DNA of 64,000 nt from Xylanibacter caecicola (GCF_013166515.1 NZ_JABKKJ010000010.1:29083-93082); one strand, 5' to 3'. Positions 52,872-62,882 are shown, counted from the first letter of the stretch. Notes: a model not told the origin generated them from the sequence alone. Numbers and translations: made by a program.

Positions 52872-53534
52872 TTATAGGAAATCGTTCATGTCGAACGCTT
52901 CATGTTCCTTGCTTGTACCGCCAGCTTCGGCAGGAACAGCAGCCGTAGCCAGTTCCGCTTCGTTGCGTCCCAGCAGTTCCGCCACCTTTGCCAGCCCGCC
53001 GTTGATGTTCTCCACCACCGCATCGTAGAGGTTCGTCCCCTCAATGCTTGCCAGCGTCCCGGCGGCTTGCCGCTGTTCCGCTTCGGTGGGGTTGTCGGCG
53101 TTCGCCGTGCGTACCGCTTCGCCCAGTTCGTCAAAGCTCACGCCCGTAGCCCGCCCGGTATCATCGTCACCGTCCATGTACCCGGCTATTTCATCGTCCT
53201 CGTAGTCGGGTTCGTCATTCTCGTAACCGGGCGTTTCTTCCGCTCCGGGTGTTGCTTCCGAAATGTTTTCTTCCGACAGTCCGTCAGCCTGCGGCGCAAA
53301 AATAGTATCATTTTCAGCCGCTTGCGGGAGGTGTCCCGATTTGTCCTGCGCTGTCCCGATTAGTCCACCCTTGTATCGGCTTTCACCTATCAGCGTGTAG
53401 CCTGAAACCCCGTTTCGTGAAAGCGGCGCATCATCCGTTCTGCCCGGTGATGTCCGGCTGTCCGTGTAGCGATACCACAGCCACAGGGCGATGTAGTACA
53501 CCAAAAGCCCGGTTAATATGCAATAGGCTACCAT
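52872..53534 (-). CDS. traD: Conjugal transfer protein TraD-like
   Basis: The 220-residue protein has one N-terminal transmembrane helix (residues 1-22, AYCILTGLLVYYIALWLWY) and then a long acidic, low-complexity region with little predicted structure, ending KEHEAFDMNDFL. Its position between the DUF3408 gene and traE matches TraD of Bacteroides elements; the assignment is by context. A TGTCC-repeat copy also found in two non-coding places lies within it (53332-53366). A 164-nt spacer separates it from traE. Confidence 0.7.
   Translation of the reverse strand: MVAYCILTGLLVYYIALWLWYRYTDSRTSPGRTDDAPLSRNGVSGYTLIGESRYKGGLIGTAQDKSGHLPQAAENDTIFAPQADGLSEENISEATPGAEETPGYENDEPDYEDDEIAGYMDGDDDTGRATGVSFDELGEAVRTANADNPTEAEQRQAAGTLASIEGTNLYDAVVENINGGLAKVAELLGRNEAELATAAVPAEAGGTSKEHEAFDMNDFL
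53332..53366. repeat. TGTCC repeat, copy inside traD
   Basis: TGTCCCGATTTGTCC-TGCGC-TGTCCCGATTAGTCC is nearly identical to copies at 54965-54999 and 63785-63819. This one lies within the traD coding region. Confidence 0.75.
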
Positions 53535-53536
53535 AG

Positions 53537-53938
53537 CTAAAAGGGCTTTTGGAAGTGGCTTTCATACAAGGCGTTTATCTCGTCTTGGTACTGCTCGAAG
53601 TGGCGCAGCAGGATGTTTTCCACGTAGCTGCTTACCGTCACCTTGCGCCCGCCTATCACCGTCACGATACGCATCAGCTTCTCGTGCGTGGTACGGCTCA
53701 CGTACAAGGGCTGTCGGTCTGCTAGTTCCACTTTCTGAAAGTAGGTTTCCCGGTAGTCGCCCGAACCGCCCTTGCGCTTGCGGGGTGTCGGTTTCTCTAC
53801 TTGCATCGTTTCTGTTTGTGTTTCTTGCGGTACATCATTCGTTTTATTATTATCTTGTTTACTGGGGACACCTTGCGAGATAAGTTCTTTCATGAACTCC
53901 TCGTCTATCTTCGGCATCCCGCCGCTTTGCTTTGCCAT
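53537..53938 (-). CDS. DUF3408 family conjugal protein (TraB/TraC type)
   Basis: The 133-residue protein has a flexible, charged N-terminal half and a ribbon-helix-helix-like C-terminus with RETYFQKVELADRQPLYVSRTTHEKLMRIV and VSSYVENILLRHF, the DUF3408 pattern of tra-operon proteins between the ParA-like TraA and TraD. It may bind DNA or help TraA partition the element. It lies 1 nt before traA's end and 2 nt after traD's start region, so the genes are tightly packed. Confidence 0.82.
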   Translation of the reverse strand: MAKQSGGMPKIDEEFMKELISQGVPSKQDNNKTNDVPQETQTETMQVEKPTPRKRKGGSGDYRETYFQKVELADRQPLYVSRTTHEKLMRIVTVIGGRKVTVSSYVENILLRHFEQYQDEINALYESHFQKPF

Positions 53939-53939
53939 A

Positions 53940-54722
53940 TCATTGTAATTTGATGTAGTACACTATTTCAGTTATCAGTTCTTCCAAGTTGCTTCCCCTT
54001 ACCAGCGGGCGGCTGGCGGGAAAGAGCGTGGAGCGGAACACCGCCTTTTTATCTGCCACCAGTTCCTTTTTGTAGCGTTTGGTATCGGGGATAAAGGTTT
54101 TCATCAGCGGCAGTTCCAATTCCTTAATGGTCTTGTCATAGGCGGTGTAGAGGTCTGTTTTTTCCCGCCCGTCCACCATGTTCCAAAAGAGGTACAGCCC
54201 GGCAAGTCGGCAGGCTTCATTCCTCACCAGTAGTTTTTGAATAGCCATTGCGAACGACAGGCTGCTTTCCAGCACCACCTTGTCGGCTGAAATGGGGGTG
54301 AAGATGTAGTCCATGCCCGCAAGGGAGTTTATCACGCCCTCGCTGTTCACCGTGCCGGGCAGGTCGAAAAAGACAATATCCGGCACGTGTCCGGCGGCTA
54401 TATGTTCGTCAGCCGTTGCAATCGCCTTTTCGGGTGAACTGCACAATACCGGGTAGGCTTTCTTCCCCAGCCGGGTAAACTGTTCATACGCCATGCGCTT
54501 GTAATCTTCATCAGCCCCGACCTGTTCGGCATCCCGCTTTCGCATCCCGGCAATGGAGTGTTGCGGGTAGTCGCAATCGACCACCGCCACATCGTAGCCT
54601 TTGAGGTAATAGAGGTAACTTGCCGCCAGCACGGTAAAGGTGGTTTTGCCGACCCCGCCCTTTTGGGTGGAAAAGGCGACATAAAGGGGTGTTTTCTCGT
54701 TTTCCATATTGCTTTCGTTCAT
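53940..54722 (-). CDS. traA: ParA-like ATPase TraA
   Basis: The 260-residue protein has the deviant Walker A motif KGGVGKTT (residues 19-26), VAVVDCDYPQHS and FFDLPGTVN of the ParA/MinD family. In Bacteroides conjugative transposons the first tra gene, traA, encodes this type. It could position or partition the element. The start at 54722 is used; an in-frame ATG 15 nt later is also possible. It is the promoter-proximal gene of the minus-strand tra operon, so its upstream region (54723-55335) probably holds the operon promoter. Confidence 0.9.
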   Translation of the reverse strand: MNESNMENEKTPLYVAFSTQKGGVGKTTFTVLAASYLYYLKGYDVAVVDCDYPQHSIAGMRKRDAEQVGADEDYKRMAYEQFTRLGKKAYPVLCSSPEKAIATADEHIAAGHVPDIVFFDLPGTVNSEGVINSLAGMDYIFTPISADKVVLESSLSFAMAIQKLLVRNEACRLAGLYLFWNMVDGREKTDLYTAYDKTIKELELPLMKTFIPDTKRYKKELVADKKAVFRSTLFPASRPLVRGSNLEELITEIVYYIKLQ

Positions 54723-54769
54723 TATTGGTTGATAGATTTATTTATTTATTGCTTTCATCCTTTCTATAT

Positions 54770-54930
54770 TGCAATCTTGAAATATTGAAAGACTGTTTTA
54801 TTTCAATCTTGTTTTCCTGCTTTCATCCTTTCTTGAAATATTGAAATCCTGCAATCACGTTTTCTTGAAATCATGCTTTCAATCATTCTTTCCTGATTGG
54901 AATATTTCTTTCAATCTTGAAATCCGATGC
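54770..54930. repeat. CTTGAAATATTGAAA-type repeats upstream of traA
   Basis: The 15-bp sequence CTTGAAATATTGAAA occurs twice (near 54775 and 54833), and shorter CTTGAAATC and TTTCAATC variants add at least five more, in both orientations. Together with the GC-rich, structured part at 55070-55330 this fills the 613-nt traA-mobA spacer. The repeats resemble partition or regulator sites for a ParA-like TraA. Confidence 0.6.
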
Positions 54931-54964
54931 AAATAAAAGGAGAAAAAACGTCCGTTTTCAGATG

Positions 54965-54999
54965 TGTCCCGATTTGTCCTGCGCTGTCCTGATTTGTCC
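54965..54999. repeat. TGTCC repeat, traA-mobA spacer copy
   Basis: TGTCCCGATTTGTCC-TGCGC-TGTCCTGATTTGTCC; the same 35-bp unit as at 53332-53366 and, inverted, 63785-63819. Confidence 0.75.
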
Positions 55000-55123
55000 A
55001 CCAACTGCCTATTTTACAGCATTATAAATCACCGTTACTTTGCAGCGGAGTAACGAACCGCAGGGGGCAGAGGTGTAAAACCGGGCTGGTAAACGGCAGT
55101 GCTTACCGCTTCTCGCTAACCCC

Positions 55124-55142
55124 AATCCGTCCGTGACGGATT
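55124..55142. other. Hairpin in the probable oriT region of the conjugative element
   Basis: AATCCGTC (55124-55131) pairs with GACGGATT (55135-55142) around a 3-nt loop, in the spacer just upstream of mobA where the origin of transfer of this element class is expected. A second IR-like stretch, CCCCTTGCGGGGG, lies near 55281. Assignment as oriT is by position. Confidence 0.4.
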
Positions 55143-55335
55143 TCGATTTTCGTCAGAAAATTCCGATTGAGTGAGAGCAAAGCGAGCTTGCTTGTTTTGC
55201 CGAACGTGAGGAATTTATAGAAAATAGCAAGGTGTGTTTTGTAGCATACAAAACCGTTTTCCGTGCCTGAAAACGCCTTGCCCCTTGCGGGGGTAAAAAT
55301 CACTCCGAAGTCGTAATTTTTTAATCCAAAGAAGT

Positions 55336-55758
55336 ATGGAAACAAGAAGAACCAACAAGGGCGGTCGCCCCGCCCTCGCAGACCCGGCGAAGCATCGCCA
55401 TGTCCTTTACCTGAACGACCGGGAGAACGCCCGCTTCCTCTTGCAATGGGAGCAGTCGGGCGTTACGAGCAAGTCCCGTTTCATCGCCGCCCGGCTGTTC
55501 GGCGAGCCGTTCCGGGTGGTGAAAGTGGAGAAAACAGCGGTCGAGTATTGCGCCAAGCTGACCGAATTTTACGCCCAGTTCCGGGCGGTTGCGGTCAATT
55601 ACAACCAAGTCGTAAAGGCGTTGCACAGTAATTTTTCGGAGAAAAAGGCACTGGCTTTTCTCTATAAACTGGAGAAAGCGACCACCGAACTGGCTGTGTT
55701 GAACCGTCAGGTTATCGACCTGACAAACGAGTGCAAGGAACTATGGTTGCTAAAATAA
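55336..55758 (+). CDS. mobA: Mobilization accessory protein MobA
   Basis: The 140-residue basic protein (METRRTNKGGRPALADPAKH) has a ribbon-helix-helix-like N-terminus (HVLYLNDRENARFLLQWEQSG) and a helical tail. This is the MobA/MobC-type relaxosome accessory protein that binds oriT next to the relaxase. It overlaps mobB by 16 nt, so they are translationally coupled. Confidence 0.87.
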   Translation: METRRTNKGGRPALADPAKHRHVLYLNDRENARFLLQWEQSGVTSKSRFIAARLFGEPFRVVKVEKTAVEYCAKLTEFYAQFRAVAVNYNQVVKALHSNFSEKKALAFLYKLEKATTELAVLNRQVIDLTNECKELWLLK

Positions 55759-57011
55759 GCACGGGCGGCAATATGTTCGGCGCACTGGCGTACAACCAAA
55801 ACAAGGTGGACAGCGAGGAAGCAAAGGTGCTTTTCTCCAACCGGATGCTGTTAAGCGAGGACGGGAATTTCTCTATCGGCGAGTGTATGCGCAGCTTTGA
55901 GATGCAGATGCCAGTCCAGCTATCCACCAAGAAGCCGATACTTCATATTTCCATAAACCCGCACCCGGAAGACGTGCTGTCCGACCAGCAGCTTTCCGAC
56001 ATTGCAAGGGAGTATATGCAAAAGTTGGGTTATGGCGACCAGCCTTATCTGGTGTACAAGCATACCGACATCGACCGCCACCATATCCACATCGTGGGGT
56101 TGCGGGTGGACGAGAACGGCAGACCGCTGAATGACAGGTTCGAGCATCGGCGCAGCAAGCAAATCACCCGTGAACTGGAAAAGAAATACAACCTGCACCC
56201 GGCAGAGCGAAAGGAACGTGCCGAACGCCCCGAACTGAAAAAGGTGGATTATGCAGCCGGGGACGTGAAGCACCAAGTCGGCAACACCGTGAAAGCGGCT
56301 TGCTATGGCTACCGCTTCCAGTCGTTCGGGGAGTACAAGGCTTTGCTTGCCGCTTACAACGTATGCGCCGAGGAAGTCAAGGGTGAAGTGAACGGCAAGC
56401 CCTATCAGGGCATTGTCTATTCCGCCACGAATGACAAGGGCGAAAAGGTGGGCAACCCGGTAAAGGCTTCCCGCATCGGCAAGTCGGTGGGCTATGAAGC
56501 AGTGCAGCGCAGAATGGAGAAATCGGGCGAGCTGATTAAGAACGGAAAGCTGAAAGAGCGCACCCGGAAGATTGTAGCCACTGCCATGCAGACCGCCCGC
56601 AGCCGCAAGGAACTGGAACAGCAGCTAAAGAAGCAGGGCATTGACGTGGTATTCCGTCAGAACGACAGCGGGCGCATCTATGGCGTTACGTTCATCGACC
56701 ACGACAGCCAGGTGGTACTGAATGGTTCACGCTTGGGCAAGGAGTTTTCGGCGAACGTGTTCAACGAACGCTTTTCGGGCGAAACCGGAAAGATGCACCA
56801 GCCCGAAGTGTCAGCACCGCAGCAAGACCAATCCACGCATCAGGAACAGCCGGGCTTCATGCCGAAAGCCGACATCGTTTCGGGCGTGGCTTCCGTGCTG
56901 GGTGCTTTCGGCGGTTTGCTGGGCGGCGGTGCATCAGGCGGTGACGAGCCGCAGGACACCGCCCGCCAAAAGAGAAAGAAGAAAAAGAAGCGCACAAGGC
57001 GCATCGACTAA
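55743..57011 (+). CDS. mobB: Relaxase MobB
   Basis: From MVAKISTGGNMFGALAYNQ at 55743 the protein has 422 residues. It shows the MOB-P-like relaxase core: an N-terminal ISTGGNxxGALxYN segment, the HxHxxxHxxxH-like histidine motif HTDIDRHHIHIVGLRVD around residue 108, and a Lys/Arg-rich tail. It nicks oriT and is carried into the recipient. The start at 55743 is chosen because an upstream ATG adds only four residues and the family starts at MVAKI. It overlaps mobA by 16 nt and precedes mobC by 18 nt. Confidence 0.9.
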   Translation: MVAKISTGGNMFGALAYNQNKVDSEEAKVLFSNRMLLSEDGNFSIGECMRSFEMQMPVQLSTKKPILHISINPHPEDVLSDQQLSDIAREYMQKLGYGDQPYLVYKHTDIDRHHIHIVGLRVDENGRPLNDRFEHRRSKQITRELEKKYNLHPAERKERAERPELKKVDYAAGDVKHQVGNTVKAACYGYRFQSFGEYKALLAAYNVCAEEVKGEVNGKPYQGIVYSATNDKGEKVGNPVKASRIGKSVGYEAVQRRMEKSGELIKNGKLKERTRKIVATAMQTARSRKELEQQLKKQGIDVVFRQNDSGRIYGVTFIDHDSQVVLNGSRLGKEFSANVFNERFSGETGKMHQPEVSAPQQDQSTHQEQPGFMPKADIVSGVASVLGAFGGLLGGGASGGDEPQDTARQKRKKKKKRTRRID

Positions 57012-57029
57012 CTAAAAAACATTACAATC

Positions 57030-59039
57030 ATGCAACAGGAAGATGATTTGAGAGGGCTTGCAAGGGTCATGGACTTTATGCGGGCTGTCAGTATTCTATT
57101 CGTGGGAATAAACGTGTACTGGTTCTGTTACTCCACCCTGAAAGAGTGGGGAGTGACCTTTGAAGTGATAGACAAGATACTGTGGAACTTCCAGCGTACC
57201 ACCGGGCTGTTCTCGTCCGTTCTTTGGACGAAACTTTTTTCGGTGGTGTTCCTCGCCCTGTCGTGTATCGGCACTAAGGGAGTGAAAGAGGAAAAGATAA
57301 CGTGGACGAAGATACATTGCAGCCTTGCGGCGGGTGTCGTGTTGTTTTTTCTGAACTGGTGGTTGCTGGAACTTCCGCTGCCACACACGGCGGATGCCGT
57401 GTTTTATATCGCCACGCTGTCGGCGGGCTATATCTGTATGCTCATGGCGGGTACGTGGATGTCCCGGTTGTTGAAAAACAACCTCATGGATGATGTTTTT
57501 AATACCGAGAACGAGAGTTTCCAGCAGGAAACAAGGCTTATCGAAAATGAATACTCCGTAAACTTACCTACCCGGTTCTACTATAAGAAGAAATGGAATA
57601 ATGGCTGGATAAATGTTGTAAACCCGTTCCGTGCCAGCCTTGTATTGGGAACACCGGGCAGCGGTAAGTCGTATGCGGTGGTAAACAGTTACATAAAACA
57701 GCAAATCGAGAAAGGCTTTGCGCTCTATTGTTATGATTACAAATTTCCTGACCTTTCAGAAATCGCTTACAATCATCTGCTTAACCACTTGGACGGCTAC
57801 AAGGTAAAGCCTAAGTTTTACGTTATCAATTTTGACGACCCACGCAAGAGCCACCGATGCAACCCGATAAACGCCAGCTTCATGTCGGACATTGCGGATG
57901 CCTATGAAGCCAGCTATACGATTATGCTTAACCTCAATCGCTCTTGGATAAGCAAGCAGGGCGATTTTTTTGTGGAAAGCCCGATTATCCTACTTGCAGC
58001 CATTATTTGGTACTTGCGCATTTATCAGGGCGGCAGGTATTGCACGTTCCCGCACGCCATAGAGTTGTTGAACAAGAAATACGCCGATGTTTTCACCATT
58101 TTGCGCAGCTATCCCGAACTGGAAAACTATCTTTCTCCGTTTGTAGATGCTTGGGAATCAGATGCCCAAGAACAGTTGCAGGGGCAGATTGCCAGTGCGA
58201 AAATCCCGCTTTCAAGAATGATTTCACCCGCCCTTTACTGGGTAATGACGGGTGATGATTTTTCACTGGACATCAACAACCCGAAAGAGCCTAAAATACT
58301 GGTTGTTGGCAACAATCCTGACCGCCAAAATATCTACTCGGCAGCACTGGGATTATATAATTCCCGTATCGTGAAGCTGATAAACAAGAAAGGTCAGCTT
58401 AAAAGTTCGGTGATAATAGACGAGTTGCCAACGATTTATTTTCGTGGTCTTGACAATTTGATTGCAACCGCCCGAAGCAACAAGGTTGCGGTTCTGTTGG
58501 GCTTTCAGGATTACAGCCAGCTTACCCGTGACTATGGGGACAAGGAAAGCCGTGTAATCCAAAATACTGTGGGTAACGTGTTCAGCGGTCAGGTAGTCGG
58601 TGAAACGGCGAAAATCCTGTCGGAGCGTTTCGGAAAGGTGTTGCAGAAACGACAGAGCATGACAATCAACCAGCGGGAGAAGTCCACCTCGATAAGCACC
58701 CAAATGGACAGCCTGATACCTGCCAGCAAAATATCCAACCTCACGCAAGGTATGTTCGTGGGGGCAGTAGCGGATAACTTCGATGAACGGATAGAGCAGA
58801 AGATTTTCCATTGTGAAATCGTGGTGGACAATGAACAGGTGAAGCGGGAAACCGCCCGTTACGTGAAGTTGCCGCAGATTATCGACTTCACCGACAAGGA
58901 CGGCAACGACCGGATGCAGGAGGAGATACAAGCCAACTATGACCGCATCCGTCAGGAAGTCCGGCAGATAGTCGAGGACGAAATAACCCGGATTAAGAAC
59001 GACCCGGAGTTACGGTATTTGATAAAGAATGAGAACTAA
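57030..59039 (+). CDS. mobC: Type IV coupling protein MobC (VirD4/TraD-like)
   Basis: The 669-residue protein has four hydrophobic segments in the N-terminal 150 residues, a Walker A motif GTPGSGKSYA near residue 213 and Walker B SSVIIDELPTIYF near 455, the features of VirD4/TraG-type coupling ATPases. It links the MobA/MobB relaxosome to the Tra channel. It ends 95 nt before the convergent nuclease gene. Confidence 0.9.
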   Translation: MQQEDDLRGLARVMDFMRAVSILFVGINVYWFCYSTLKEWGVTFEVIDKILWNFQRTTGLFSSVLWTKLFSVVFLALSCIGTKGVKEEKITWTKIHCSLAAGVVLFFLNWWLLELPLPHTADAVFYIATLSAGYICMLMAGTWMSRLLKNNLMDDVFNTENESFQQETRLIENEYSVNLPTRFYYKKKWNNGWINVVNPFRASLVLGTPGSGKSYAVVNSYIKQQIEKGFALYCYDYKFPDLSEIAYNHLLNHLDGYKVKPKFYVINFDDPRKSHRCNPINASFMSDIADAYEASYTIMLNLNRSWISKQGDFFVESPIILLAAIIWYLRIYQGGRYCTFPHAIELLNKKYADVFTILRSYPELENYLSPFVDAWESDAQEQLQGQIASAKIPLSRMISPALYWVMTGDDFSLDINNPKEPKILVVGNNPDRQNIYSAALGLYNSRIVKLINKKGQLKSSVIIDELPTIYFRGLDNLIATARSNKVAVLLGFQDYSQLTRDYGDKESRVIQNTVGNVFSGQVVGETAKILSERFGKVLQKRQSMTINQREKSTSISTQMDSLIPASKISNLTQGMFVGAVADNFDERIEQKIFHCEIVVDNEQVKRETARYVKLPQIIDFTDKDGNDRMQEEIQANYDRIRQEVRQIVEDEITRIKNDPELRYLIKNEN

Positions 59040-59134
59040 CATATATACCCCCATTTCCCAACTGATAACTGGAGAATTGGGGGACTTTAGTATATTGTTC
59101 CTTCTGCAACTAATGGTTGCGGAAAGAACAATTA

Positions 59135-59818
59135 TTAACTGTTTTGAGACTTTGAAAATTGTAAAAAATAATGATGTAATACATAATTATTTAGATGCAC
59201 TGATATATAGGCTTCTTCTAAATATGGAATATCCAACTTTTTCTTTTTCAAGGTTTCATCACTTCTCGTTGCCTGAAGTAATATTTCATTTATATTCTCT
59301 ACTATTCTTGTTGGTGTTCCCTCTATTATATAGCCAAGCATACAACCATTAGATGGATATTCTCCCGAAATAAAATGGTCTATACCTGTGGATATGTATC
59401 TTTCTTGTATTTTTTTTGCGCTTAATTTTGATTTTCGTCCCTGTTTGGTACAATTATTCTCTATTAAGTTTTTTGCTTCAACAAAATAGCATACTCGTTT
59501 AGTTGCGTCAATCCAATTAGTGGATAGTTTTAGGTCTATACGAGATGCAGACTTAGCACTTTCTTTATTGTTGAGTATAGCTTTATGATATAGTCGGCAC
59601 TCATCCGAAACATTAATATTCCACGCTATCGCTTTTTCATTCTCATCTATATGAGTAAAAATATTAGCCGAAATTGTTTCCTCGTTCCAATCAACGGTTA
59701 TATTTTTTGTATCCTTTAGCCATTTATATGCTTCTCCAATTAAAATCAAACAATTAGTTCGGAAGCTATTTTCAAAATCGCTAATAATGTCATTATTAAG
59801 AATCCCTGCCATATTCAT
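59135..59818 (-). CDS. Restriction endonuclease-like partner of the adenine methylase
   Basis: The 227-residue protein has no signal or membrane segment. A plausible PD-(D/E)XK core is visible: SRIDLKLS then YFVEAKNLI, giving Asp and E-x-K. It starts with a one-base TAATG overlap with the end of the methylase gene, so the two are co-translated. It is most simply the restriction subunit of a split Eco57I-like R-M system, but no family name can be given from sequence alone. Confidence 0.72.
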   Translation of the reverse strand: MNMAGILNNDIISDFENSFRTNCLILIGEAYKWLKDTKNITVDWNEETISANIFTHIDENEKAIAWNINVSDECRLYHKAILNNKESAKSASRIDLKLSTNWIDATKRVCYFVEAKNLIENNCTKQGRKSKLSAKKIQERYISTGIDHFISGEYPSNGCMLGYIIEGTPTRIVENINEILLQATRSDETLKKKKLDIPYLEEAYISVHLNNYVLHHYFLQFSKSQNS

Positions 59819-62800
59819 TATTTAGCCATGTTAATAATATCCGCTATCAATGAAGAGGCATCTTCCATAGCTTGAGTTCTAGTCCAAAATCTCTTTTGAT
59901 TGGGTTTGATTAGATAAACCGTATCTTTATCATAATATTTTAGATGTTTTTGTACATATATGCTATGCGTTTTTTTCTGGACTGTATATTTGTCTATTTC
60001 TTGTAGCTGTTTCCTAAGTTCGGTAATGTTTTTTATTTCAATTTCTTTTACTTCTTTGCCGAAATGTAGAATGACTAAATTTAACGGGTCATTTAATTGT
60101 ACATCATATATAGTTGCTGAAACCTTTGTGTTCGATGATAATAAAAATGAATTTATATCATTATATAAAGTTTCTGCATACATTATGTTTTCGGACAATT
60201 GAGTTCGCCTAAAACCAATAGAGTTATGTCCATCTCTAAATAGTCCTAAGCCAAACAACATTGTATCTTCTATTAGAGCAACTTCTCTATCAGATAATGA
60301 GAAATGCTTGATAAACTCATTGAATATATATTGTTCTAGCTCTTTTACTTTTGCATCATCACAAATTACACTTTCCTTGAGTGAAGCAATTTTATCAAAA
60401 GCTGTTGCTATATTTTTTAATATATCAGAATCTATTGAGGAAAATGGAGACGGTAGCTCTAGTAGTTCATTTAGCAAAACACGTTCTCGTTCAATTCCCC
60501 ACGATGATGCAGTTAGAAATAATATGTATTTAGCAATATTCGAATTTAAATATGAAACTAAAAACTTTTTTTCATCTAACTTTTCATCTGTTGTATTTAT
60601 AACGAAAGCACCAGTGGTGCAGTATATTTTTTTCTCAAAAAGAGAACATGCAATTTCTGTATCGTGTTGTCCCTCCTTGAATATTACAAATGGAGGAGAA
60701 AACAATTGTTCATTGTTTTTTCTGTAAAATTTTGTGTTGGGTTGTGTAGATGTATCGGGGTCTGTGAAATATCTTTCAATACATTCTGTTTTTATCATTT
60801 GCTTGGGAACAAAATCAGGATTGTTACTATCTGCATTTAATCCTCTTCCATAAATCCAATTATCAGTTTTGTCAAAATAGTCTTTTAAAGTAGTTTTTTG
60901 AAGTTTTTTCAAAAGCCTAAAATTATTGAAATTACCCCACAATGCAACTTTCCAAATTTTAGAATTTGGATTCTGACATTCAATCCTAGGTAATTTTTTA
61001 ATATCGCTATTGTCAATGACAACTCCATCAACAATACTCGATTTTATGTAAGTTTTAGGAGCCCAATATTCTATTGTCTCAGAAATGGTTTCAGGAGCAA
61101 TATGTTGAAAATAGACAATACTTACAGGTCCTACTGCGGACGCAAATAATTGTCCGCCGAAATGCTTTGGTGTTTTACGGAATATAGAAAGATTATATAC
61201 TTTTTCAACATAATTAGCATTGAATAACCATTTTCTGAAATTTTGATATGTTTTTTGCGTATTTGTCAATACTTTTGAATTAAAAATTAAAGCAATCTCT
61301 CCTGTTGGACAAAATTCAACCGATTTATGAATGAATGGAAGTACATACTCATTTGAAAATTTATATTTGGAACAGTATTCTTTGATTATTTGCGGTAAGT
61401 TTTTAGTCCCAAAAGGAGGATTCCCAATAATTAAATCAACTTTTGGGAAAAGATGCGTGTCCACTTCTCCAATTGTGTCTTTTCTCCATAAATTGCGCCC
61501 TTGATTTTTGATATTTGTATCTTCAGAATCAAAAATCAGATAAGGCAATTGATAGTTCGTTTCAATCCAAAGGGTTTTAGGGTCTAATTCATCTATCAAT
61601 GCTAAATATAAACTAAATGCAGCTACTTTAATAGCAGTTTCATCTATTTCTATTCCATATATGTTGTCTACTAGTAAATTCTTTAAATTTTCAAAACCGA
61701 TTTTGTTAGTGTTATTAGCTTTTTTCCATCTTTTTATAAGACGTTTGTAACTTTCAACCAAGAAAATACCCGAACCGCAAGCAGGGTCTAAGATTTTCAC
61801 ATTGTAGTTACTATTACTAATAGGAAGTTTATCTGAAAGGATAAGTTCGACCAAATTATATGGTGTGTAAAACTGACCTCGCTGATGTCTTAATTCCCCT
61901 AAGAAGTTCTCGTAAATTTCACTTAATAATTCAATTTGTATAATTTCAAAATTAAACAATCTCCAATTCTTAAATAATGTTTCATCATCTGATATATTTC
62001 CATCTATAAAACATCTCTTAATAAGTTTAAGGTGATTGTCGGTTACTAATTCTTTCTCATTAGGTAAAACGGGAGTAACATTTCCATTGAAGTGAATCTG
62101 CACTTCTTCAAATAGCTTATATGTTGCCTCTTTACTGTCAAGAATATCGAAATAACTTGAACAGTCGCTTTTGATTTTTGTATATAAACCAGCTTCGTTG
62201 GCCGCTCCCTTATCTTCCAAAAATAAAATAAAGAGTGACCGCATTAAAAGACTATGGATTACTTTCTTGTTTAAACCATCTTTTTCTAATGCGTTAGCTG
62301 TTTCAATAAGACTTTTTACCAAATAAGCATCTATTCGGTTTTGTAAATCTATCTTTTTTCGTATTTCCGGCTGTTCTGTCCATAGTAACCCGTTATCTAC
62401 TCCTATACGGGAAAAAATCTCCACAAGGATATTAAGGGTGTCAACATCCGAAGATGTCGTATCATAACGTAATAATTCTGCTGGATTTAATTTTAAATTA
62501 ATATCGTCATTTTCCTTTATATAGGTTGGCTTTTCATAGCAGTTATAGATTCTTATTTCTGTTTCAGATAATGCAAATAATAAAATAACCTTTCGATAAT
62601 TCCATGCTTTATGCTGAATAGCAGCAATACGTCTTAATTCGTCATTGTTACTAAATGACTTTATATTTACAAATAAGACCGCTGGATGATTTCCCGAAAA
62701 GTAGAACTTATCAGCTTCAAGTTTCACTAAATCACCATAATCAGGGTATAAGTTAGCTATTTCCGAATTGGCTGTCAGAAATTCGGATGTATATCCTAAT

Positions 62801-62826
62801 TGGTTATATATATTATCATTTTGCAT
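59818..62826 (-). CDS. N6-adenine DNA methyltransferase, Eco57I-like
   Basis: From MQNDNIYNQLGYTSEF at 62826 the protein has 1002 residues. It has a 300-residue N-terminal region without a clear active site, then the methylase core, GQFYTPYNLVELIL, DPACGSGIFLVES (SAM binding, near 345) and NPPFGTK (catalytic, near 470), followed by a target-recognition-like region. This layout is that of type II/IIG R-M methylases. The longer start at 62880 is rejected because a TATATTTG promoter box (62883-62890) is too close. The downstream gene supplies a probable nuclease. Confidence 0.87.
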   Translation of the reverse strand: MQNDNIYNQLGYTSEFLTANSEIANLYPDYGDLVKLEADKFYFSGNHPAVLFVNIKSFSNNDELRRIAAIQHKAWNYRKVILLFALSETEIRIYNCYEKPTYIKENDDINLKLNPAELLRYDTTSSDVDTLNILVEIFSRIGVDNGLLWTEQPEIRKKIDLQNRIDAYLVKSLIETANALEKDGLNKKVIHSLLMRSLFILFLEDKGAANEAGLYTKIKSDCSSYFDILDSKEATYKLFEEVQIHFNGNVTPVLPNEKELVTDNHLKLIKRCFIDGNISDDETLFKNWRLFNFEIIQIELLSEIYENFLGELRHQRGQFYTPYNLVELILSDKLPISNSNYNVKILDPACGSGIFLVESYKRLIKRWKKANNTNKIGFENLKNLLVDNIYGIEIDETAIKVAAFSLYLALIDELDPKTLWIETNYQLPYLIFDSEDTNIKNQGRNLWRKDTIGEVDTHLFPKVDLIIGNPPFGTKNLPQIIKEYCSKYKFSNEYVLPFIHKSVEFCPTGEIALIFNSKVLTNTQKTYQNFRKWLFNANYVEKVYNLSIFRKTPKHFGGQLFASAVGPVSIVYFQHIAPETISETIEYWAPKTYIKSSIVDGVVIDNSDIKKLPRIECQNPNSKIWKVALWGNFNNFRLLKKLQKTTLKDYFDKTDNWIYGRGLNADSNNPDFVPKQMIKTECIERYFTDPDTSTQPNTKFYRKNNEQLFSPPFVIFKEGQHDTEIACSLFEKKIYCTTGAFVINTTDEKLDEKKFLVSYLNSNIAKYILFLTASSWGIERERVLLNELLELPSPFSSIDSDILKNIATAFDKIASLKESVICDDAKVKELEQYIFNEFIKHFSLSDREVALIEDTMLFGLGLFRDGHNSIGFRRTQLSENIMYAETLYNDINSFLLSSNTKVSATIYDVQLNDPLNLVILHFGKEVKEIEIKNITELRKQLQEIDKYTVQKKTHSIYVQKHLKYYDKDTVYLIKPNQKRFWTRTQAMEDASSLIADIINMAK

Positions 62827-62882
62827 AATCAATCGTTGACTATTATTGAATGGATATAACAATCCTAAAATAAACAACATTA

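Noticed and set aside
54770..54930. CRISPR-like array upstream of traA
   Set aside because: Repeats are short, irregularly spaced and variable, with no unique spacers of constant length and no cas genes.
55103..55345. An 80-codon minus-strand frame upstream of mobA
   Set aside because: It covers the probable oriT hairpins and has no recognisable protein pattern.
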